Of a stretch of 26,522 bases of DNA, positions 7,411 through 14,768 are shown one piece after another. The notes below the pieces were generated by a model, which did no database searches, was not told the origin of the DNA, and was given only the letters and a program-made list of their open reading frames with translations. Position 1 is the first letter of the stretch. Each line of letters begins with the position of its first letter. Both the position numbers and the translations under genes were made by a program. Location of the stretch: contig JAQGFW010002276.1 of NCBI GenBank assembly GCA_030463445.1, positions 1 through 26,522 of the forward strand. The letters are read 5' to 3'. The DNA is from Euplotes aediculatus (Eukaryota > Ciliophora > Spirotrichea > Euplotida > Euplotidae).

Positions 7411-8921
7411 TATAGCACACTTAAAAAATTAACTAAATCGTTTTTTTCTTGTTCGGTATATTTTATGTCGAATCGGCGGTCATAATAATCTACCAACTCA
7501 CGCAGATTTTTGGCTGAGCCATTCACGAAATATGGAACTCTGGCCGATAAACCTCTGAATTGTTGCATGACAATTGAACCAATATCGGTACATTTTCCTG
7601 AAATCAAGGCTCTACCGGGGTCGGTGGTATAAATGACTCGACCCAAAAATGGATGCGGTGGAGCGTCATTTTTACAAGTACATTTAAAAATCGGCAAGTC
7701 AGATTTTTGTGTTGCCATGTGGTTTTCGGTCCATGTTGGGTATGTGGTCGTACCCAAATCGACCCAGCCTGGTGCGAGGTCTTGGGCGGTCATTTGTCCA
7801 TTGTGGCAAGTAGAGCAACTTCTACGAACGGGATTTCCCAAACCAATGCTATTGATATGTGTAGCATCTCGAATCCAAAATTCACGAAACATAAAAACAT
7901 CGTTCCCCCTTGCCACCGACTCTCTGAAAGCTTTTTGTTCGGCACTCAGATTTTGTGGCATAGTTTCCCTATTTTTCCAAGAATTGAACCAATGAAAGAT
8001 TGGGTCACGGTTGTTGTTGGCTAATATGTGTACTTTTCCAGCTTTCATGTTATGAGGGCCTAATCCTGCTGGTTCGCCTTTTTCTACGAGTTTACTTCCC
8101 CATTTATCATGACTTTGAGCCATAAAAAGCTTATTTTCAAAGTCTATGATTTGCTTTTGTTGTGTATCTGTTAGCGTATTATGTCCTTGTAAATGTCCAA
8201 AATAAGCATCGAGAGCTTGCTGTTTTTGGGTGTAATGACGTGAATCCGCCATCATATTCATTCCTACTACTTTGCCAGTTTCGGGGTCGGTTACGGCGAG
8301 AGTACCCGTTTTGATATTAAAAACAGGGTCGGGCGACATCACATAGGTCATGTTGGCTACCGAACGAGGGCGACGAAAAACTGAAATTGTACCGTTTTTC
8401 AAACCCAATTCAGGGTCAAGATTTACACCTGTCGGGTCGCTGACCACCTCAATCGTAAATTCGGGATTTACAGGTTTTCCATTATCTGTTTTTACTGGCC
8501 ACGGAAGAGCAATTCTAAACAAGCCCCTTTTCAATAATAATGAATGAGAACTTTCTAATTCTTGCGGCAATTTGGGGTTATTCGCACCATCAATACCAGC
8601 AAAAATTGGGTCTTTTCCGTTAGTTTCCGCCCAACGTTTTTGCAAACTTTCTACCGAAACACTCATGGCATCTTTGGGCTGATGGCAAGTAACACAAGCC
8701 CGCCCATTCGACCCTAAAGGCTCAAAGAATGGATGGTTTTTCATGTTAATTTCACCATCGGTATAGACATAACCCAGTTTTCCGTTGGGGTTAGGTATAT
8801 CCATTTCGGAGGGAAGTGTTCCTGCTTTTCCTGCTTCTATCCAATCAATTTCATTGACTGATAGAAATGAAACCAACGAAAAGGATAAAATGGAAATAAG
8901 TAAACTATATTTTACTTTCAT
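7410..8921 (-). CDS. secreted di-heme cytochrome c (cytochrome-c-peroxidase/MauG-like)
   Basis: 503 residues with an N-terminal export signal (hydrophobic residues 6-22). Two haem-binding motifs are present: CVTCH at 76-80 and CSTCH at 369-373. The C-terminal LSARVPYFVNGSAKNLRELVDYYDRRF block is typical of the di-haem cytochrome c peroxidase family, followed by the usual VNFLSVL end. It is longer than classical CcpA (about 320-350 residues), with a roughly 290-residue insert between haems, so it belongs to the larger, poorly characterised relatives. It would act in the periplasm, reducing peroxides or oxidising an organic substrate. It is the first gene of the minus-strand cluster, 94 bp from the divergent AraC gene. 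A CTCK motif near 430 is not a haem site. Confidence 0.85.
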   Translation of the reverse strand: MKVKYSLLISILSFSLVSFLSVNEIDWIEAGKAGTLPSEMDIPNPNGKLGYVYTDGEINMKNHPFFEPLGSNGRACVTCHQPKDAMSVSVESLQKRWAETNGKDPIFAGIDGANNPKLPQELESSHSLLLKRGLFRIALPWPVKTDNGKPVNPEFTIEVVSDPTGVNLDPELGLKNGTISVFRRPRSVANMTYVMSPDPVFNIKTGTLAVTDPETGKVVGMNMMADSRHYTQKQQALDAYFGHLQGHNTLTDTQQKQIIDFENKLFMAQSHDKWGSKLVEKGEPAGLGPHNMKAGKVHILANNNRDPIFHWFNSWKNRETMPQNLSAEQKAFRESVARGNDVFMFREFWIRDATHINSIGLGNPVRRSCSTCHNGQMTAQDLAPGWVDLGTTTYPTWTENHMATQKSDLPIFKCTCKNDAPPHPFLGRVIYTTDPGRALISGKCTDIGSIVMQQFRGLSARVPYFVNGSAKNLRELVDYYDRRFDIKYTEQEKNDLVNFLSVL

Positions 8922-8936
8922 TCACCTATCAAAATT

Positions 8937-8968
8937 TTGTACTATCTGAACAATATTTTGTAAATTTG
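8937..8968 (+). promoter_or_regulatory. Bacteroidota-type promoter for the AraC gene
   Basis: TTG at 8937-8939, a 21-nt spacer and TAAATTTG at 8961-8968, a full match to the TTG-N(17-23)-TAnnTTTG consensus known for Bacteroidota/Flavobacteria. The AraC ATG is 47 nt downstream. No equally good element was seen on the opposite strand for the cytochrome operon, which fits a promoter needing activation. Confidence 0.6.
8948..8962. promoter_or_regulatory. candidate operator, GAACAATATTTTGTA
   Basis: This 15-mer sits in the spacer of the araC promoter and touches its -7 element. Its exact reverse complement lies at 9886-9900, beyond the gene. The core ACAATATTTTGT is nearly palindromic. Position suggests autoregulation or control of the divergent cluster; the binding protein is inferred. 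Confidence 0.4.
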
Positions 8969-9015
8969 AAAGAATAATTTTAGATATATTTATTATTTTC
9001 CGCCAAAAAAATATT

Positions 9016-9834
9016 ATGCCGTCGAAGTATATCGAACCCCAAGAGCGTTTGGAAGTCAAGCAAAGCATAGATTCGTTTACCGAAGGAGTCTATTGCCATA
9101 GCCGACTTTTGGGTGAGAAAGTGATTCCGATGCACTCGCACGAAAACAAATACCAGTTGATGTACGCCGAAGGAAAATGTATCAGAATTTATTACGAAGT
9201 GGGCAGTGAACTGAAAACGATTTTTATTCCTTCAAGGCATTTTGCGTGGATGCCCAAGGGAGTTCCGCATAGTGTAGAAGCGGGGCATCCAGATGTAATT
9301 ATTACGAATATTTTTTATACAGAGGTTTTAAATGAAAATTTCTACGAAAAAGCAGGAGTTTATGCCGCCAATAATCTACTGGTAGAATTGCTGGCTTATA
9401 TTAAGCAATGGAATACGATTGTGCTGAGCAACGAAGAAAAGAAATTCTCGATTCTGCGAAGCATTATGTGTATTCTTTCAGAAAATAGCAACAGACGACT
9501 ACCGATTGAATTGCCAGTGGCCAAAGAGCCTCGTTTACAGGTTATTTTGAATTTTATGCAAGACCAAATGACCGAACAAATAAGTATTTCGCAGATTTCG
9601 AGTCAGTTCGGTTTTAGTGAACGCTCCTTGCTTCGGTTATTTCAGGAAGACCTAAAAATGTCGTATGCTCAATATTTAAAAACCCTGCGAGTTGTAAGAG
9701 CTATCGAATTACTAACCACCACCAAACTTAGTATCAACGAAATTTCTTTTCAAGTTGGTTATGATAGCTTCCCAACTTTTAGCAATACTTTTCAAGATTT
9801 GGTGGGGGTTAGACCGAAGGTTTACAGAGCATAA
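9016..9834 (+). CDS. AraC-family transcriptional regulator
   Basis: 272 residues. The N-terminal cupin-like sensor (about 20-105) shows PMHSHENKYQLMYAEG and PKGVPHSVEAGH, the AraC arm/cupin pattern with histidines. The C-terminal DNA-binding domain (about 170-272) has two helix-turn-helix units: ISISQISSQFGFSERSLLRLF and LSINEISFQVGYDSFPTFSNTF, ending in the family GVRPKVYR. It is divergent from the nine-gene cluster with 94 bp between, the usual arrangement for a pathway-specific activator. Its promoter matches the consensus and is overlapped by a 15-bp candidate operator. I infer that it senses a small molecule linked to the cluster's substrate and controls both directions. Confidence 0.92.
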   Translation: MPSKYIEPQERLEVKQSIDSFTEGVYCHSRLLGEKVIPMHSHENKYQLMYAEGKCIRIYYEVGSELKTIFIPSRHFAWMPKGVPHSVEAGHPDVIITNIFYTEVLNENFYEKAGVYAANNLLVELLAYIKQWNTIVLSNEEKKFSILRSIMCILSENSNRRLPIELPVAKEPRLQVILNFMQDQMTEQISISQISSQFGFSERSLLRLFQEDLKMSYAQYLKTLRVVRAIELLTTTKLSINEISFQVGYDSFPTFSNTFQDLVGVRPKVYRA

Positions 9835-9885
9835 TTATATAAGATTCATTGCAGATTTTGTAGTGAATTTGATGGAATAATAATC

Positions 9886-9900
9886 TACAAAATATTGTTC
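9886..9900. repeat. inverted copy of the 15-bp araC promoter motif
   Basis: TACAAAATATTGTTC is the exact reverse complement of 8948-8962, placed 52 nt after the AraC stop. The first bases also form the right arm of a 9-bp inverted repeat with ATTTTGTAG at 9854-9862 (CTACAAAAT at 9885-9893). There is no T-tract after it, so it is a poor terminator by itself. Confidence 0.45.
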
Positions 9901-9923
9901 CTACTCAAGCTCTTTGAAATATG

Positions 9924-9967
9924 AAAGTCGGTATTTATATCAATTCAATATACAAATACCGACTTTT
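9924..9967. terminator. intrinsic terminator between convergent genes
   Basis: A perfect 13-bp stem, AAAGTCGGTATTT (9924-9936) with AAATACCGACTTT (9954-9966), has a 17-nt loop and is followed by TTTTACTTTT on the plus strand. It lies between the AraC gene and the convergent small membrane-protein gene. The A-rich left flank gives short T-runs for minus-strand transcripts, so it may work in both directions. Confidence 0.75.
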
Positions 9968-9997
9968 ACTTTTGAAAGCAATGATTTATGAAACCAA

Positions 9998-10177
9998 TCA
10001 ATGATGTTCGTCTTGGTGTGCTTTGTTGTAGTTTCCAGCAAAAAGTGGAGTTAAAACAATCATGCCTACAATAAATGTAAACAAATCACCTGCAAAATAA
10101 AGGATTGCTGCAATAATCAAAAAGATTACGAGCATTGTTCCGTCTGAAAGCGGTTTTGAATGAGTTTTATCAGCCAT
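9998..10177 (-). CDS. small hydrophobic membrane protein, 59 residues
   Basis: An open frame from the ATG at 10177-10175 to the TGA at 10000-9998. The first 14 residues are polar (MADKTHSKPLSDGT), then come two short hydrophobic stretches (MLVIFLIIAAILYFAG and LFTFIVGMIVLTPLFAG), and the tail is His/Asp-rich (NKAHQDEHH). The clear charge and hydrophobicity pattern, placement upstream of a terminator and lack of a competing frame support a real gene. The function is not recognised. The tail could bind metal, which is speculation. It may be last in the run of minus-strand genes that includes RNase H. Confidence 0.6.
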   Translation of the reverse strand: MADKTHSKPLSDGTMLVIFLIIAAILYFAGDLFTFIVGMIVLTPLFAGNYNKAHQDEHH

Positions 10178-10190
10178 AAATTTATGTACA

Positions 10191-10253
10191 AATTACGATT
10201 TATAAATTCTAAATTTTAATGCAATATTACTAAACAATTTGTAAATCGTAAAT
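10191..10253. repeat. imperfect inverted repeat with AATCGTAAAT units
   Basis: The left arm 10191-10208 and right arm 10236-10253 are reverse complements at 16 of 18 positions, with a 27-nt loop. The right arm carries AATCGTAAATC, the same 11-mer as at 7376-7386. The element fills the gap between RNase H and the small membrane protein. It could be a REP-like element or a weak transcript-end structure. Confidence 0.55.
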
Positions 10254-10272
10254 CTTGTGTCTTAAATTTATT

Positions 10273-10899
10273 TCATTTTCTACCAAAATCTGCTGGGTTT
10301 TCACCCCAGTGTTCGGTTTCCCATTTCAAGATTTTGTTGCCATATTTATTATTTTGTAGCCATTTTTCGGCACGTTCTATCAGTTCAAAAACCTCTTCAT
10401 TACCGTCTTTTTCTGCTAATTTGGTATTTGCTTTTTTGGCTTTTACCCAACTGATTGCTGTTCTGGAATCTGAATAGATTGGCAAATTTGATTTTTTTTG
10501 GTGCAACAATGCCAGTGCATGAACAATCGCCAAAAATTCACCGATATTATTGGTAGCGTGCTTAAACGGTCCTTTCAGAAACAATCTCTCTTTGGTTTTC
10601 AAATAAAACCCCTGATACTCCATATCGCCAGTGGCGGTGTTCCAAGCAGCATCAACCACTACCGAGTCGAGGTTTGGCTTCCCAATCGGAATTTTGAGCT
10701 GTTTTTCATCTCTCTCTTTTTGCTGAATAAACTGCCAATAGTTACCTTTTAGAGCTTTTTGGGCTTCTGCTTTGGTATCAAAAGATTTATATTTTGCACC
10801 ATCAAAACCCGTTACTTGTTTCTGACAATCCTCCCAAGAGTCATAAACGCCCTTTTCTCGACCTTCCCAAACTACATAAAATTTTACTTTCTTTGCCAT
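10273..10899 (-). CDS. rnhA: ribonuclease H with N-terminal viroplasmin (RNA:DNA-hybrid binding) domain
   Basis: 208 residues from the ATG at 10899. The frame stays open upstream to 10980, but those residues do not belong to the family, overlap the lipoprotein gene, and the viroplasmin domain begins right after MAKK. The N-terminal domain (4-50) reads KFYVVWEGREKGVYDSWEDC then AKYKSFDTKAEAQKAL, typical of hybrid-binding domains of RNase H1. The catalytic domain (about 78-208) has the acidic set Asp83, Glu121, Asp144 (YSDS) and Asp204 (NPADFG). It removes RNA from RNA:DNA hybrids in replication and R-loops. It starts 40 nt after the lipoprotein stop and may be cotranscribed with it. Confidence 0.93.
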   Translation of the reverse strand: MAKKVKFYVVWEGREKGVYDSWEDCQKQVTGFDGAKYKSFDTKAEAQKALKGNYWQFIQQKERDEKQLKIPIGKPNLDSVVVDAAWNTATGDMEYQGFYLKTKERLFLKGPFKHATNNIGEFLAIVHALALLHQKKSNLPIYSDSRTAISWVKAKKANTKLAEKDGNEEVFELIERAEKWLQNNKYGNKILKWETEHWGENPADFGRK

Positions 10900-10939
10900 G
10901 CGGCAAAATTGCACATTATTAGTAAAAAGAGCAAATGTG

Positions 10940-11560
10940 TTACATTTTTGAGAGTGCCGAAATATCAATAGATTTTGCAACCTCTTTCACAAAATCAGTA
11001 TTAGTTTGGTTTTGAACTTCAACCGTAATTAAGAATCTTTCTGAAACACCTAAAACAACTGTTGCCGTTTTACTACCTTTCTTAAAGGTTTCCATTCCTT
11101 TTGCTTCTAAAATCTCAACACCTTTCATTGATTCCTCTTTGTTATCAACCGAAAGCCCCATTGCCCAAACCGCTGTTGCAGCACCATACATAGAATAAGC
11201 CGCATTATAATCTACAATAGTAACTTCGGCTTCAGAATCCCCCTTTTTAAATTTTTGGGAAATTTTTGAAAACGATGCCCCCATCATATTGACACTTTCG
11301 CCCTCGGGGTCGCCGTCTTTTTCGTATCCCGAAATACTACTTGGTAAATATTTCTGTAAATCTTGGTGTGGAATCGCCAATGTATCGCCTTTGGCACGGC
11401 GTTCTTCTACTTTACTTTGGGCATCTTTCATTGCATCTGCCACATTATCAAGATTACTCAAAACAGAAGCTGCATTTTTGGCTTCTTCGGCTTTTTTTCC
11501 ACATGAAATAACCACTAATCCAAAAAGTAAGGCAAACGAGAGTGTTATCAGGTTTTTCAT
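10940..11560 (-). CDS. lipoprotein of unknown function
   Basis: 206 residues from the ATG at 11560. A longer start at 11605 would put 15 polar residues before the signal peptide. The lipobox is VVIS-C (Cys20), followed by a lysine/glutamate-rich coiled-coil-like stretch (about 22-58) and a mixed beta region with EAEVTIVDYNAAYSMYG and TATVVLGVSERFLITVEV. Predicted to be lipid-anchored in the envelope. The sequence contains no domain I recognise. Neighbours are a secreted unknown protein upstream (47 nt) and RNase H downstream (40 nt). A TAAATTTG -7-like element at 11610-11603 overlaps the stop of the upstream gene, so it may also have its own promoter. Confidence 0.8.
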   Translation of the reverse strand: MKNLITLSFALLFGLVVISCGKKAEEAKNAASVLSNLDNVADAMKDAQSKVEERRAKGDTLAIPHQDLQKYLPSSISGYEKDGDPEGESVNMMGASFSKISQKFKKGDSEAEVTIVDYNAAYSMYGAATAVWAMGLSVDNKEESMKGVEILEAKGMETFKKGSKTATVVLGVSERFLITVEVQNQTNTDFVKEVAKSIDISALSKM

Positions 11561-11607
11561 AGAATCAGATATTTTAAGATTAGGTATGATGCTATATTTA
11601 TCCAAAT

Positions 11608-12273
11608 TTAATTCTTTTTCAGTTTCATCACACAGTTTGTCAAAACAATTTTATCGCGATTTTCTTGGCGGCGATAACCTCTACCTTCGGGGTCAATATC
11701 TTGGTCGAAGCCAGTTGCCGAGGTTACAACTTTATCACGTAGTTTATCTGTCAATCGTCCTACGCCCCCAAATACTGTTGCACCTGCTTTTTCTTTCCAG
11801 TAAGTACCTTCGAGCGTACAAGTATTAAAACGAATCTCCATAAAACCATCTGCCCCGACTTTTACTTCAAGAGCTTCACCAGCGTTGTTTTGTGAATCGC
11901 CGACATGGTATTCCATCCTTGGCGTACGGGTTTCTTCTACATAACGTACTGCCGCAATACCTTTATATTTACCTAAATCTTGGGCTTTTTTAATATTTTC
12001 TTTGGTATCTGGTCTATCAGCATTCACAATCAGATATATACCTGCCTCAACTGCAGGGCGACCATAAAAATCTCCAAGCCAAATCCTGAGCATTTTATCA
12101 GGGCTGGTGCCGTTTCCTGTCAGATAAGCATAACTTCCTATTTTAACCTGACGAGGCTGTGTTTTAAATTCTTTGCCATCAATCATCACAGTAAGTGAGT
12201 TATCATTGGCAAGCTGACTAAAAGCAAAATGTGAAGAAGTGAAAGCAATAAGTAAAAAAAATAATTTTCTCAT
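11608..12273 (-). CDS. secreted protein of unknown function
   Basis: 221 residues with a signal peptide cleaved near AFS-QL (19/20). The mature part looks like a beta-rich periplasmic protein: SLTVMIDGKEFKTQPRQVKIG, then LRIWLGDFYGRPAVEAGIYLI, and a C-terminal IVLTNCVMKLKK strand. Two cysteines (NTC near 160 and TNC near 215) could pair. The family is not recognised. It resembles the general style of Bacteroidota exported proteins that bind a ligand, but there is no catalytic motif I can defend. It is the first gene of the minus run 12273 to 9998 and divergent from trxB, with a 216-bp gap between them. Confidence 0.75.
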   Translation of the reverse strand: MRKLFFLLIAFTSSHFAFSQLANDNSLTVMIDGKEFKTQPRQVKIGSYAYLTGNGTSPDKMLRIWLGDFYGRPAVEAGIYLIVNADRPDTKENIKKAQDLGKYKGIAAVRYVEETRTPRMEYHVGDSQNNAGEALEVKVGADGFMEIRFNTCTLEGTYWKEKAGATVFGGVGRLTDKLRDKVVTSATGFDQDIDPEGRGYRRQENRDKIVLTNCVMKLKKN

Positions 12274-12373
12274 TTTTGAATCTTATTTAATGGGGTTAAA
12301 CAATCAGTTATAAAGCTATTGAATAATATTTTGACTACAATGATTTTAAAGTAAAATCAATTAAACGGTTTTA

Positions 12374-12409
12374 TCCTTGTGATTTTTTAGCGAACTTTGC
12401 GGTTCAAAA
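12374..12409. repeat. possible degraded intergenic repeat in the trxB upstream region
   Basis: The stretch TCCTTGTGATTTTTTAGCG followed by AACTTTGCGGTTCAAAA resembles short low-copy intergenic elements (GCGAACTTTGCGGTTAAAA type) that I recall from Bacteroidota. Only one copy is in this window. The rest of the divergent gap 12274-12489 is AT-rich, and no consensus TAnnTTTG promoter was found in it on either strand. Confidence 0.3.
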
Positions 12410-12489
12410 TACTGTTTGTTGATTAGACTTAAAGCAAAGATTTTATATCTGAAAGTCTAATTTATTGAATTACTCATATTAAAATAAAA

Positions 12490-13434
12490 ATGACACAAGA
12501 AAAAGTAAATGTATTGATAATTGGCTCGGGTCCAGCAGGTTATACAGCAGCAATTTATGCTGCAAGAGCAGGGCTAAATCCTGTATTATATCAAGGTGGA
12601 CAGCCAGGTGGGCAATTGACTATCACAACAGATGTCGAGAATTATCCAGGTTATCCAGAAGGTATAATGGGACCCGAAATGATGGAAGATTTCAGAAAGC
12701 AAGCCGAGCGTTTCGGAACCTCAATCCGTTGGGGAATGGCTACAAAAGTAGATTTCTCGACTCCAACAGCCCATAAAGTAATCATAGACGATATACACGA
12801 AATTACAGCACCTGCCGTTATAATCTCAACAGGGGCTTCGGCAAAATGGCTTGGGTTGCCTTCGGAGCAGCATTTCAATGGTCAAGGAGTTTCGGCATGT
12901 GCAGTTTGTGATGGCTTTTTCTTCCGTGGGCAAGAGGTTGCTATCGTAGGTGCAGGCGATACCGCTTGCGAAGAAGCCCATTATCTTTCTAAACTTTGTA
13001 AAAAAGTAACAATGCTTGTACGCCGAGATGAATTCCGTGCATCGCAAATCATGCAAGAAAGAGTAAAGAATACACCTAACATCGAGATTTTGTTCAATAC
13101 CGAAACCTTAGAGATTATCGGAGATACAAGCGGTGTGAATGGTGCAAAAATTAAGAATAACAAAACAGGCGAAGAATCTACCATTAATGTAACTGGTTTT
13201 TTTGTAGCAATCGGGCATCAGCCTAATACAGCAATCTTTGCAGATTATCTTAATTTAGATGAATCGGGGTATATAATTGCCGAAAAAGGAAGTAGCCGAA
13301 CCAATATCGAAGGCGTATTCGCCAGCGGCGATGCACAAGACAAAATCTATCGCCAAGCAGTAACAGCGGCGGGGTCGGGATGTATGGCAGCATTAGATGC
13401 AGAGCGTTATTTGGCAGAAAAAGGTTTGCATTAA
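12490..13434 (+). CDS. trxB: thioredoxin-disulfide reductase
   Basis: 314 residues, the standard length of low-Mr thioredoxin reductase. The FAD-binding motif VLIIGSGPAGYTAA (9-22), GGQPGGQLTITTDVENYPG (37-55), the redox-active CAVCDG (Cys137 and Cys140), an NADPH-binding GAGDTACEEA and the C-terminal GVFASGDAQD motif are all present. It transfers electrons from NADPH through FAD to thioredoxin in the cytoplasm. The intact CxxC separates it from the CxxC-less bacillithiol-disulfide reductase relatives. It is a single-gene unit: a divergent gene upstream and a strong terminator right after it. The nearby bshB1 adds a second thiol-redox gene, but terminators separate them. Confidence 0.96.
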   Translation: MTQEKVNVLIIGSGPAGYTAAIYAARAGLNPVLYQGGQPGGQLTITTDVENYPGYPEGIMGPEMMEDFRKQAERFGTSIRWGMATKVDFSTPTAHKVIIDDIHEITAPAVIISTGASAKWLGLPSEQHFNGQGVSACAVCDGFFFRGQEVAIVGAGDTACEEAHYLSKLCKKVTMLVRRDEFRASQIMQERVKNTPNIEILFNTETLEIIGDTSGVNGAKIKNNKTGEESTINVTGFFVAIGHQPNTAIFADYLNLDESGYIIAEKGSSRTNIEGVFASGDAQDKIYRQAVTAAGSGCMAALDAERYLAEKGLH

Positions 13435-13445
13435 TAAGATTAAAT

Positions 13446-13498
13446 GCCTAAAATTGTATTAATGTAGCCGATTAATCAATTTTGGCTTGTTTTTTGTT
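13446..13498 (+). terminator. terminator of trxB
   Basis: Left arm GCCTAAAATTGTATTAAT (13446-13463) pairs with ATTAATCAATTTTGGC (13471-13486) with two single-T bulges, loop GTAGCCG, then a T-rich tract to 13498. The alternative upstream start of the M23 gene (13482) falls inside it and is therefore unlikely. Confidence 0.75.
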
Positions 13499-13544
13499 TC
13501 ATCTGTGGGTAATTCTTTTCATTTATCCACAAAAACCAAAAAAT

Positions 13545-14672
13545 ATGAAGAAGAAGGCTTTACTAATCGCTTTTGCTGTAACAGTCTCAGTGGGGGCATA
13601 TGCCCAGAAAGAAAGAGGGAAAATCAAAAGTACAGATATTCCTGCTTCTCAAAAAGAGAAACTAAAAGACAAAAATCTTAATAAACCAATCAAAAAAGAA
13701 GACGATGAGTTTTCTTTTGAAGAAGAACCAAAACTTCGCTTTTCGACAGAATTTGAGACAATCAAAGTACAAGATGCAGCACCTGCACCTAAAATCGAAC
13801 CTATCAAAGAGCTAAACACAGTGGTTCATGAAGATACCAGCACAATAGACGAAGGGCAAGTGCAGGTTGTAGAGATTGAAGAGGAAGCTCAATTTGCTGG
13901 TAGCGAAGACATGGTTAAGATTGCGTCATATTTCTCAGTTTGGGATAGTAAGCACATTGACCCTTATGGGATTGATGCCAAAGATTATGAAGACGTAGTA
14001 CCCATTCAACTTTATGATATTTCGCAAGGGCGTTATTGGGCTGGTCCAATGAATAAAGGCATTGTAAACTCACGTTTTGGATGGCGTTGGAAACGTTGGC
14101 ATACAGGTATTGACCTTGATTTAGATACTGGCGACCCTATTTTTGCAGCTTTTGATGGTATTGTGAGGGTCTCTGGTTGGTCAAATGGCTATGGGCGATG
14201 TGTAGTTATACGCCACTACAACGGGCTCGAAACACTTTATGGACACCTTTCAAAAACTAATTTTGAAACAGGTACAATCGTAAAAGCAGGCGATGAAATC
14301 GGTTTGGGCGGTAGCACAGGGCGTAGTTCTGGGCCACACTTGCATTTTGAAACTCGTTATGAGGGTAATCCTTTTGACCCAACTAATATTTTTCAATTTG
14401 CTCCTGCACAAATAAATATCTTATCACAAGAATTTTTATTGACATCCCGTGTTTATGATTATTTGAGAGGTGGGGCATCTAAAACAGATTTTGAGTATGA
14501 AGAAGAAACACCCGTGAGCGTTATTGAGAAACATTGGATTAGAGTACGTTCGGGAGATACACTCTCTGAAATAGCAAGTCGCCATAATACAACCGTTGCT
14601 GAATTGTGCAAAATGAATAAAATCAAGTCTTATACTCGCCTTCGTGCTGGGTATCGTTTAAGAGTCAAATAA
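13545..14672 (+). CDS. secreted M23 metallo-endopeptidase with C-terminal LysM
   Basis: 375 residues from the ATG at 13545, where the signal peptide MKKKALLIAFAVTVSVGAYA begins (cleavage before Gln21). A charged, probably disordered region (22-120) is followed by the LytM/M23 domain (about 170-275) with an intact zinc site: HTGID (His186, Asp190), YGHLS (His234) and HLHFE (His265 and His267). A LysM repeat closes the protein (330-374: WIRVRSGDTLSEIASRHN and RLRAGYRLRVK). It is predicted to cleave peptidoglycan cross-bridges in the periplasm while LysM holds it on the glycan. Terminators on both sides make it a monocistronic unit. Confidence 0.93.
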   Translation: MKKKALLIAFAVTVSVGAYAQKERGKIKSTDIPASQKEKLKDKNLNKPIKKEDDEFSFEEEPKLRFSTEFETIKVQDAAPAPKIEPIKELNTVVHEDTSTIDEGQVQVVEIEEEAQFAGSEDMVKIASYFSVWDSKHIDPYGIDAKDYEDVVPIQLYDISQGRYWAGPMNKGIVNSRFGWRWKRWHTGIDLDLDTGDPIFAAFDGIVRVSGWSNGYGRCVVIRHYNGLETLYGHLSKTNFETGTIVKAGDEIGLGGSTGRSSGPHLHFETRYEGNPFDPTNIFQFAPAQINILSQEFLLTSRVYDYLRGGASKTDFEYEEETPVSVIEKHWIRVRSGDTLSEIASRHNTTVAELCKMNKIKSYTRLRAGYRLRVK

Positions 14673-14697
14673 ACCATTGATTAGCAAGATAATACCG

Positions 14698-14729
14698 ACG
14701 GTGTGAACTTTTTCACACCGTTTTTTTTT
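14698..14729 (+). terminator. strong intrinsic terminator of the M23 gene
   Basis: A perfect 10-bp stem ACGGTGTGAA (14698-14707) and TTCACACCGT (14712-14721), a CTTT tetraloop and a run of nine T. An in-frame ATG for the next gene at 14703 lies inside the hairpin and can be dismissed. Confidence 0.9.
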
Positions 14730-14768
14730 ATTTATAAATACTTATCCCATCAAATTTTAATAAACTCA

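Noticed and set aside
8948-9900. araC as cargo of a small transposon with 15-bp terminal inverted repeats
   Set aside because: No transposase, no target-site duplication at the outer edges, and one repeat forms part of the gene's promoter. An operator is the simpler reading.
12321-12335. Third copy of the araC operator motif
   Set aside because: Only 12 of 15 bases match in AT-rich DNA, not distinguishable from chance.
13482-13544. Longer N-terminus for the M23 peptidase
   Set aside because: It would start inside the trxB terminator and bury the signal peptide that begins at 13545.
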